Assembly (NCBI RefSeq): GCF_019636155.1
Contig: NZ_JAHBYB010000002.1
Span: 62,001-126,000 of the forward strand
Direction: 5' to 3'
DNA: 64,000 bases
Source of the DNA: Brevundimonas sp.
GTDB lineage: Bacteria; Pseudomonadota; Alphaproteobacteria; Caulobacterales; Caulobacteraceae
This document shows, one piece after another, positions 57,739 to 64,000 of this stretch. Positions within the stretch are counted from its first letter, which is position 1. Each line of letters begins with the position of its first letter. Under the pieces are notes generated by a model that was given only the letters and a program-made list of their open reading frames with translations, made no database searches and was not told the DNA's origin. The position numbers were made by a program, and so were the translations under genes.

Positions 57739-58890
57739 ATGACGCCGATCACCACCAATGACGCCCTGGTCGCCTTCTGCGAGCGGCTGGCCGGGGCCCC
57801 CTTCATCGCCGTGGACACCGAGTTCATGCGCGAGACGACATACTGGCCCAAGCTGTGCCTGATCCAGGCGGCCTCGACGACGGACGCGGGCAATATCGAT
57901 CCGCTGGCCGAGGGGCTGGACCTGACGCCCTTCCTGGACCTGCTGCGCAATCCGGACATCCTGAAGGTCTTCCACGCCGCCCGGCAGGATGTGGAGATCT
58001 TCGTGCGGCTGGGCGCCATGCCCATGCCGATGTTCGACACCCAGGTGGCCGCCATGGCGGCCGGGTTCGGCGACCAGGTCAGCTATGAATCCCTGGTGCG
58101 CCAGATGCTGCGCCAGGAGGTGGACAAGGGCAGCCGCTTCACAGACTGGGCGCGGCGGCCCCTGTCGGACGCCCAGCTGACCTACGCCCTGGGCGACGTG
58201 ACCCATCTGGCGGCCCTGTATCCCAAGCTGCGCGACCGGCTGGACCGGGACGGGCGTCTGGACTGGGTCATGGCCGAGATGCAGGGGCTGACCGATCCCG
58301 CCGTTTACGACACCAATCCAGAAAACGCCTGGAAACGACTGAAACCCAAGAAATATTCCGCCAAATATCTGGCGGCGTTCAAGGCGACGGCGGTGTGGCG
58401 CGAGCGGGCGGCCCAGGAGCGGGACCAGCCGCGCGGCCGTATCCTGAAGGACGAGGCCATCGACGAGATCGCCACCCAGGCGCCGACCGATCCGGACGCC
58501 TTCAACCGCCTGCGCTCCGTGTCCAAGGGATTCGGCGCCTCGCGCCTGGGCCAGGAGTTGAGCGAGGAACTGAGGCGCGTCCTGACCGATCCGGAGGCCC
58601 ATGCGCCCAAGCTGGAGCGCCCCGCCCACGGCCAGCCGGCGCCGCCGTCGGTGGTGGAGCTGCTGAAGGTGTTGCTGAAGGCCAAGAGCGACAATGCCGG
58701 GGTGGCGACCAAGCTGATCGCCAATGTCTCGGACCTGGAGAAGATCGCCCTGGACGACAATGCGCCGGTGGACGCCCTGTCGGGCTGGCGCCGCCAGCTG
58801 TTCGGCGAGGACGCCCTGAAGCTGAAACGCGGCGAGATCGCCCTGGTGCTGAACGGGGCGCGGGTCGAGGTGGTCGAGATCGAGGGTTAG
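57739..58890 (+). CDS. rnd: ribonuclease D
   Basis: This 383-residue 3'-5' exoribonuclease trims tRNA and other RNA precursors. The DEDD catalytic set is visible: IAVDTEFMRETTY (residues about 23-35), VFHAARQDVEIF (about 78-89), and YALGDVTHLAALY (about 151-163). An HRDC domain (about 200-285) follows and a second C-terminal helical part. GCTATAGC lies 6 nt before the ATG with no Shine-Dalgarno, so the message may be nearly leaderless. It overlaps the convergent VOC gene by 4 bp. Confidence 0.94.
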   Translation: MTPITTNDALVAFCERLAGAPFIAVDTEFMRETTYWPKLCLIQAASTTDAGNIDPLAEGLDLTPFLDLLRNPDILKVFHAARQDVEIFVRLGAMPMPMFDTQVAAMAAGFGDQVSYESLVRQMLRQEVDKGSRFTDWARRPLSDAQLTYALGDVTHLAALYPKLRDRLDRDGRLDWVMAEMQGLTDPAVYDTNPENAWKRLKPKKYSAKYLAAFKATAVWRERAAQERDQPRGRILKDEAIDEIATQAPTDPDAFNRLRSVSKGFGASRLGQELSEELRRVLTDPEAHAPKLERPAHGQPAPPSVVELLKVLLKAKSDNAGVATKLIANVSDLEKIALDDNAPVDALSGWRRQLFGEDALKLKRGEIALVLNGARVEVVEIEG

Positions 58891-59252
58891 GCCCCGGCCG
58901 GCGGCTGCCAGAGTTCGATGGGGTTGCCTTCGGGGTCGTGGATGCGGGCGAAACGGCCGATTTCGGGCGTCGCGTCCCATTCGGCCTTGGTCGTGACCTC
59001 GATCCCGGCCGCGCGCAGGGAGGCAAGGAGGTCGTCCAGACCCTCCACCCGAAGATTCAGCATCCATCGCTTGTCGGCCGCGAAATAGTCACTGGTTTCC
59101 TTGAACGGTGAGAAGACCGTAGGACCGGCCTGCTGGGGCCAGAGATAGACGCCTTCGGGCGCGCCGACGCCCAGATGGGTCAGATACCAGTCGGCGAGGG
59201 CCTTGGGGTCCTGCGCGCGAAAGAAGAAGCCGCCGATTCCGGTCACGGGCAT
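58887..59252 (-). CDS. VOC-family (glyoxalase-like) protein
   Basis: This 121-residue protein has VOC architecture: GIGGFFFRAQDPKALADWYLTHLGV at the N-terminus and FARIHDPEGNPIELWQPPAG at the C-terminus, where the final Glu is a usual metal ligand. NLRVEGLDDLLASLRAAGIEV is the second helix-strand unit. It is not close to the VOC protein at 19458. Its substrate is unknown. The gene is convergent with rnd. Confidence 0.82.
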   Translation of the reverse strand: MPVTGIGGFFFRAQDPKALADWYLTHLGVGAPEGVYLWPQQAGPTVFSPFKETSDYFAADKRWMLNLRVEGLDDLLASLRAAGIEVTTKAEWDATPEIGRFARIHDPEGNPIELWQPPAGA

Positions 59253-59301
59253 GATCGCCTCCGTCCAATGGGATGACCGTGGAGCGGCCGAGGCGGCCTG
59301 T

Positions 59302-60786
59302 CTAGAGGACCAGGGTCAGATCCATGGTCTCGGCCAGGGCCCTGGCCCGGCGCCGGGTCTGTTCGCCCAGCAGAAGGTCAGAATAGTCGGGCGCGGCCGC
59401 CAGGCGCAGGGCGCCGCCATCGACCTGCAGACTGGCGTTGGACAGCAGCTCTGGCGACCGCCCCGACAGGTCGCAGCCCAGGCGCATGGCCAGGCCCAGG
59501 GCACGGGCGCGGGTCGCGGCGGCGGGCGACAGCAGGCGCGCCATCGTCTGGGGTTCCGGCGTGGCGGAGCCGCCGCCGTAGCGGGCGTTCAGGGCCGTGG
59601 CCAGGAAGGCGCGTTCGGAATGGGTCTGGCCCGGCACCGGCGCCCTCAGGACCTGGTCGAAGACCAGTTCGACGCGATGGTCCGGATGAAGGCGGGCGCC
59701 CAGGTCGGCCAGGTTACAGGCGGCGTGGGCCAGGACGGCGTCGCGGTCCGGACCGAAGGCGGCAGGCAGGGCGCTCAGGATCGGCGCGATCCAGGCGTCC
59801 AGGGCGGCGGGCAGGGCGGGCGAGACCCCCTGACGCAGGCCCAGGGCCGCGCTGCCGGCCAGCAGGGGATCGGCGCCGGCGGTTTCGACGTCCAGGGACT
59901 CGAACAGAAGCCCTTCGCGCACGCCCCAGGCCGAGAACTCGATCCGTTTCAGCCCCAGGTGTTCGATCAGCCGGTCCAGGACGACGGCGGCGTGCGGCAG
60001 GGTTTCGGCCCGTTTCTTCGACAGGCCCGGGACCTTGTCCAGCGAGCCGGGGGACGCCCGGCCGATCAGACGGGCCAGGTCGCGCGCCTCGTCCGCGCTC
60101 ATGGCGAACTGGTGGACGATCCGCAGGGGATGGTCGCCGAAGGCCATCCGCACCTGGGCCAGGCTGCGCCAGGCGCCGCCGACGGCGTGAAGGGTCGGGG
60201 TGCGGTAGGCGTCGGCGACCCGCGACAGGGCCTTGTCCGCGGCCCCCCTGACGCGCGGGGCGTCGAAACCCTTCTTGCCGGTCAGGGAGAAGGGGCCCAG
60301 CGGCAGGGTGACGCCCCGACCGACGCCGCCGTCATCGATGCGGATCAGCTCCAGGCTGGCCCCTCCCATGTCCGCCACGACGCCGCGAGCCGCCGGCGCG
60401 CCGGCCAGGACGCCCAGGGCGGCGTAACGGGCCTCGTCCTCGCCCGACAGGATGCGCGGCTGCAGCCCCGTCTCGGCGGCGATGCGGTCGCGGAATTCGG
60501 GGCCGTCGGCGGCGTCGCGCACGGCGGCCGTGGCGGCGACGAACAGGGCCTGGGGCTTTACTCCGTCCAGCACGGCGGCGAAGCGGCGCAGCGCCGTCAG
60601 GGTCATGGCGCAACCCTCGGGCGACAGGCGGCCGGTCGAGGCCAGATCCCGCCCCAGGCCCGCCAGGACCTTTTCGTTCAGCACCGTCCAGACCGCCCGG
60701 CCCTCCAGCCGATACAGGACCATCCGCACCGAGTTGGAGCCGATGTCTATGACCGCGACCTCGCGCGGGGGCTGGGCCGGGGCCAT
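59302..60786 (-). CDS. ppx: exopolyphosphatase (Ppx/GppA family)
   Basis: This 494-residue enzyme releases phosphate from polyphosphate ends or hydrolyses pppGpp. It starts with the ASKHA phosphate-binding motif VAVIDIGSNSVRMVLYRLE (about residues 9-27), then VAATAAVRDAADG and ILSGEDEARYAALGVL, then VADMGGASLELIRI, the second phosphate loop. The C-terminal HD-like domain (about 310-494) includes LAHAACNLADLGARLHPDHR. It begins in the last codon of ppk1 (ATGA overlap), so synthesis and breakdown of polyphosphate are encoded together. Confidence 0.92.
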   Translation of the reverse strand: MAPAQPPREVAVIDIGSNSVRMVLYRLEGRAVWTVLNEKVLAGLGRDLASTGRLSPEGCAMTLTALRRFAAVLDGVKPQALFVAATAAVRDAADGPEFRDRIAAETGLQPRILSGEDEARYAALGVLAGAPAARGVVADMGGASLELIRIDDGGVGRGVTLPLGPFSLTGKKGFDAPRVRGAADKALSRVADAYRTPTLHAVGGAWRSLAQVRMAFGDHPLRIVHQFAMSADEARDLARLIGRASPGSLDKVPGLSKKRAETLPHAAVVLDRLIEHLGLKRIEFSAWGVREGLLFESLDVETAGADPLLAGSAALGLRQGVSPALPAALDAWIAPILSALPAAFGPDRDAVLAHAACNLADLGARLHPDHRVELVFDQVLRAPVPGQTHSERAFLATALNARYGGGSATPEPQTMARLLSPAAATRARALGLAMRLGCDLSGRSPELLSNASLQVDGGALRLAAAPDYSDLLLGEQTRRRARALAETMDLTLVL

Positions 60787-62996
60787 CAGCGACGCTCGTA
60801 CCGAAGACGGGCGGGCAGGGTCTTCACCTTGCGGCCCCGTCCGGAGAGGCTGGGGTTGGTCATGAAATACTGGTGGGCCGAGAAGGGCCGGTCCGGATCG
60901 GCGGGAGCCACGCGCTGATAGGTTCCGTCGGGCTGGAGCGTCCAGGACTGGGCGTCGTCCTTCAGGTTGGCCACCATGATCTGGTCCAGCACCTGGTCGT
61001 GAACGGTGGCGTTCAGCACCGGGGTCATCAGCTCCACGCGGCGGTCCAGGTTGCGGGGCATCCAGTCGGCCGAGGCGATATAGAGTTTGGCCTTGTCGTG
61101 CGGCAGGTCGTGGCCGTTGGCGAAGCAGACGATGCGGCTGTGTTCCAGGAAGCGGCCGATGATCGACTTGACGCGGATATTCTCCGACAGGCCCGGCACG
61201 CCGGGCCTCAGGCAGCAGATGCCGCGCACCACCAGGTCGATGCGAACGCCCCACTGACTGGCGCGGTAGAGGGCGTCGATGATCTCCGGATCGACCAGGG
61301 CGTTCATCTTGGCCCAGATGGCGGCCGGCCGGCCCCTGGACGCCGCCTTCATCTCGCGGCTGATCAGGTCGATCAGGGTGGCCTTCATGTTCAGAGGCGA
61401 GACGACCAGTTCCTCCAGGTCGTCCGGCGGGGCGTAGCCGGTGATGTAGTTGAACACCCGCGAGGCGTCCCGGCCCAGAACCGGATCGGTCGAGAACAGG
61501 CTGAGGTCCGTATAGATGCGGGCCGTCACCGGGTGATAGTTGCCGGTGCCGAAGTGGCAGTAGGTCTTCAGCCCGTCGCCCTCGCGCCGGACGACGACGG
61601 ACAGTTTGGCGTGGGTCTTGTAGGCGACGAAGCCGAAGACGACGTGGACGCCCGCCCGCTCCATCGCCCGCGCCCAGCGCAGATTGGCCTCCTCGTCGAA
61701 GCGGGCCTTGATCTCGATCAGGGCGGTGACGTTCTTGCCGTTCTCGGCCGCCTCGATCAGGGCGGCGACGATGGGGCTGTCCTTGGAGGTGCGATACAAC
61801 GTCTGTTTGATGGCGATGACGTTCGGGTCGCGGGCGGCCTGGCGCAGGAACTGGACCACCACGTCGAAGCTCTCGAACGGGTGGTGGATCAGCATGTCCT
61901 TTTCGCGGATGGCGGCGAAGACATCGCCCGACTGGTCGCGCACCCGTTCGGGGAAGCGCGGCTCGAAAGCGGGGAATTTCAGGTCGGGATGGCCGTCGCG
62001 GATCAGTTCGTCCAGCTGGGCCAGGCCCAGCATGCCGTTGACCAGGATGACGTCCTGGGGTGCGGCCTCAAGCTGGTCGATGATGAAGGCGCGCAGGTCG
62101 TCCGGCATGGAGGCCTCGATCTTGATGCGCACGACCGAGCCCAGGCGCCGCTGCTTCAGCGCCTCCTCGTATTCCAGCACCAGATCCTCGGCCTCTTCCT
62201 CGACCTCGATGTCGCTGTCCCGGATCAGGCGGAACACGCCCTTGTCGAGCACCTCGAAGCCGGGGAACAGGTGGTCGATGAACAGCAGCAGCAGGGTTTC
62301 CAGGGTGATGTAGCGCCTGCGCCTCGGCCGTGAACGGCCGTCCCCCGTCAGCCGCCAGAAGCGGCGCACCTGGGTCGGAACCGGCACCAGGGCGTATTGC
62401 ACCCGTCCGTCCTTGATCCGCCGCAGCCGCAGCGCCAGCGAAAAGCCCAGGTTCGGCAGGAAGGGGAAGGGATGGGCCGGATCGACCGCCAGCGGCGTCA
62501 GGACGGCGAACAGCTGGCTGAGGAACTCGGGCTCCAGCCGCTCGCGCTCGGTGCGGCTGACCTTGCCGATGTCGACCACCTCCATGCCGGCGGCGGACAA
62601 CTCCTTGCGCAATTGGGCCCAGCGGCCCTGCTGCTGGACCATCAGGGCGCCGGCGGCGGCGTTGACCTTCTCCAGCGCCTCGGCGGGGGTCAGGCCATCG
62701 GGGGAGACCACCCGCACCCGTTCGCGCACCTGGCCCTTCAGCCCGGCGACGCGGGTCATGTAGAATTCGTCCAGGTTGTTGGCCGAGATCGACAGGAACC
62801 GCAGCCGCTCCAGCAGCGGGTGGTCCGGATTTCCGGCCTCCTGAAGCACCCGGGCGTTGAAGGCCAGCCAGGACAGTTCGCGGTTGAAGAACCTCTGGGG
62901 CGACTCCATCAGGGCGGGGTCGGCCGTCGACTGGGCCGCGCGCGAGGAGGGAACTTCCTCGCCGGTGGTGGCGTCCGTGATGGCGGCGTCGCTCAT
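60786..62996 (-). CDS. ppk1: polyphosphate kinase 1
   Basis: This 736-residue enzyme makes polyphosphate from [22 protein letters not shown] is the family N-terminus. The catalytic core has [26 protein letters not shown] and the phosphorylated-His region [30 protein letters not shown] (His near residue 460). The C-terminal domain carries [12 protein letters not shown] and [20 protein letters not shown]. It is operonic with ppx and lies downstream of hdaA. Confidence 0.96.
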   Translation of the reverse strand: MSDAAITDATTGEEVPSSRAAQSTADPALMESPQRFFNRELSWLAFNARVLQEAGNPDHPLLERLRFLSISANNLDEFYMTRVAGLKGQVRERVRVVSPDGLTPAEALEKVNAAAGALMVQQQGRWAQLRKELSAAGMEVVDIGKVSRTERERLEPEFLSQLFAVLTPLAVDPAHPFPFLPNLGFSLALRLRRIKDGRVQYALVPVPTQVRRFWRLTGDGRSRPRRRRYITLETLLLLFIDHLFPGFEVLDKGVFRLIRDSDIEVEEEAEDLVLEYEEALKQRRLGSVVRIKIEASMPDDLRAFIIDQLEAAPQDVILVNGMLGLAQLDELIRDGHPDLKFPAFEPRFPERVRDQSGDVFAAIREKDMLIHHPFESFDVVVQFLRQAARDPNVIAIKQTLYRTSKDSPIVAALIEAAENGKNVTALIEIKARFDEEANLRWARAMERAGVHVVFGFVAYKTHAKLSVVVRREGDGLKTYCHFGTGNYHPVTARIYTDLSLFSTDPVLGRDASRVFNYITGYAPPDDLEELVVSPLNMKATLIDLISREMKAASRGRPAAIWAKMNALVDPEIIDALYRASQWGVRIDLVVRGICCLRPGVPGLSENIRVKSIIGRFLEHSRIVCFANGHDLPHDKAKLYIASADWMPRNLDRRVELMTPVLNATVHDQVLDQIMVANLKDDAQSWTLQPDGTYQRVAPADPDRPFSAHQYFMTNPSLSGRGRKVKTLPARLRYERR

Positions 62997-63048
62997 GCGT
63001 CGGTTCTGGCGCGGTCGTGTGACAGTCGCAAGCGCGAAGGCGTGGCTG

Positions 63049-63726
63049 TCAGGCCTGCGTGTCGCGGTCGGCGGCGTCCAGCACCAGCCGCGCCGTGGCG
63101 CGGGTGACGGGGCGGGGGTCGGCGTCCAGCCGTTCGACGACCTGGGCCGCCGCCTGGGCCGAACGGTCGATGCGCCGCACCAGATAGGCGATCAGGTCGT
63201 CGGTCGGGCTGATGCTGCGTTCGGCGAAGCGGGCGCGCAGGATGGCCGACAGGATGGCGTCGTCCGGTTCGGAAATCGCCACGGCCGGGGTGGCGTCCAG
63301 CCTGGAGCGGAGATCGGGCAGGACGTGCGGCCAGAGATTCGGCGCGACCCCGGAGGCCAGCAGAAGGGCGCCGCCCGGCGCCCGCGCCAGGTTGAACAGG
63401 TGGAACAGGCTCTCGTCGTCCGCCTGGTCCGCATCATCCAGGAGGACGGGGCGGCCCTCCAGTTCCAGCGGGTCGATCAGGGCCGCCTCGACCCCGTCCA
63501 GGGCCACCGCCCCGGTCCGTTCGGCCCACAGCCGGGCCAGGTGGCTCTTGCCGCATCCGGCCGGGCCGTGCAGGGCCAGGACGGGGGTGAAGCCGTCGGG
63601 CCAGGCCGCCAGGCGCGTGACGGCGGCGCGATTGCTGTCGCTGACGACCAGATCCTCGGCCCGCGCGGGGCGGTCGGCCTGGAGCGGCAGGCGCATCTGC
63701 GGCGGCGGAACGGTTCGCGCGGACAT
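63049..63726 (-). CDS. hdaA: DnaA-related regulator HdaA
   Basis: This 225-residue AAA+-like protein is related to DnaA but lacks its DNA-binding domain. Near the N-terminus is QMRLPLQ, a beta-clamp-binding motif. [21 protein letters not shown] is the Walker A region and [22 protein letters not shown] the Walker B/sensor region. In Caulobacter HdaA with the clamp stimulates ATP hydrolysis by DnaA after initiation, preventing over-replication. Its place just upstream of ppk1 agrees with Caulobacterales gene order as I recall it. An ATG at 63738 would add four residues. Confidence 0.85.
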   Translation of the reverse strand: MSARTVPPPQMRLPLQADRPARAEDLVVSDSNRAAVTRLAAWPDGFTPVLALHGPAGCGKSHLARLWAERTGAVALDGVEAALIDPLELEGRPVLLDDADQADDESLFHLFNLARAPGGALLLASGVAPNLWPHVLPDLRSRLDATPAVAISEPDDAILSAILRARFAERSISPTDDLIAYLVRRIDRSAQAAAQVVERLDADPRPVTRATARLVLDAADRDTQA

Positions 63727-63928
63727 AGTGAACGCCATATCATCCCCGACGCCGACGGCGAGCGAGCTTCCATCCACTTCGGTGGACAAGGCGCGGCAAC
63801 TGTTCAAAACCCGATTGCGCGTGCGGACCGGCCAGGGCCCGTCAGCCTTGACTTTCCGGGGCGATGATGCGCCCTTCCGCCCCTCTCAATTCCCGCCGTT
63901 TTCCGCGGCCGTTCCAGACGACATCATC

Positions 63929-64000
63929 ATGCACGCCTATCGCTCCCATACCTGCGGCGCCCTTCGTTCGAGCGACGCCGGATCGAATGTCCGGCTTTCG
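63929..64000 (+). CDS. aspS: aspartyl-tRNA synthetase, first 24 codons (cut by window edge)
   Basis: From the ATG at 63929 the plus strand reads MHAYRSHTCGALRSSDAGSN and continues open to the window edge. This is the characteristic N-terminus of bacterial AspS (M-H-x-Y-R-[ST]-H-x-C-G-x-L), leading into the anticodon-binding OB fold. The enzyme charges tRNA-Asp. The gap to the divergent hdaA is about 200 bp and contains both upstream regions. Assignment rests on only 24 residues but they are distinctive. Confidence 0.85.
   Translation, partial: MHAYRSHTCGALRSSDAGSNVRLS

Overview
The window is GC-rich chromosomal DNA (well above 60 % G+C by eye, not computed) from an alphaproteobacterium, most likely a member of the Caulobacteraceae such as Brevundimonas or a close relative. 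The inference rests on an hdaA-type replication regulator beside ppk1/ppx, a bamB-der pair, an lptF-lptG-lptD-surA-pdxA-rsmA operon, promoters resembling the Caulobacter housekeeping consensus (TTGACGS...GCTANAWC), many genes without a Shine-Dalgarno and with a -10-like box about 10 nt before the ATG, and DUF2336 and DUF938 proteins. The species is not determined. Genes are densely packed, mostly with ATGA-type or 11-bp overlaps. I saw no rRNA, tRNA, prophage, integrase, transposase or CRISPR.

Layout. 1-9.4 kb: 5' end of an acyl-CoA dehydrogenase, cytochrome b561, the tRNA t6A enzyme TsaC/Sua5, 3-hydroxybutyrate dehydrogenase, YaaA, an RluF-like pseudouridine synthase, a DUF938 methyltransferase, GTP-type PEP carboxykinase, a ThiO-like oxidase and a TonB-like protein. 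9.5-14.5 kb: a lytic transglycosylase, a DUF2336 protein and two consecutive three-gene modules (small membrane protein, ECF sigma factor, short membrane protein overlapping the sigma gene by 11 bp). 14.6-18.5 kb: TPR membrane protein, bamB and der. 18.7-28.7 kb (mostly minus): SDR, VOC protein, purF, cvpA, radA, Yip1 protein, alr, dnaB, a Rap1a/Tai-like protein and the rpsF-rpsR-rplI operon. 29.2-31.3 kb: an AT-richer two-gene island with a C5 DNA methyltransferase and a probable restriction endonuclease. 31.4-39.1 kb: NRAMP-fold transporter, then fabD, fabG, acpP, fabF, mltG, yicC and gmk. 39.1-47.1 kb (minus): the lpt/surA/pdxA/rsmA operon. 47.3-50.3 kb: pepA and holC separated by a DUF559 nuclease gene framed by repeats, then two I78-like lipoproteins. 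50.3-64 kb: YheS-type ABC-F protein, a Phd/VapC toxin-antitoxin pair, ndk, M13 peptidase, purN, purM, rnd, VOC protein, ppx, ppk1, hdaA and the start of aspS.

Functional themes are envelope building (BamB, SurA, LptD/F/G, MltG, lytic transglycosylase, alanine racemase), fatty-acid synthesis, purine synthesis, polyphosphate metabolism, and replication or repair (DnaB, RadA, HolC, HdaA). The parts that look accessory are the restriction-modification island, the paired ECF modules, the DUF559 cassette, the toxin-antitoxin pair, and several families of short repeats. Some of these repeats have entered coding sequence: the fabD 3' end, the DUF559 C-terminus and the ABC-F linker.
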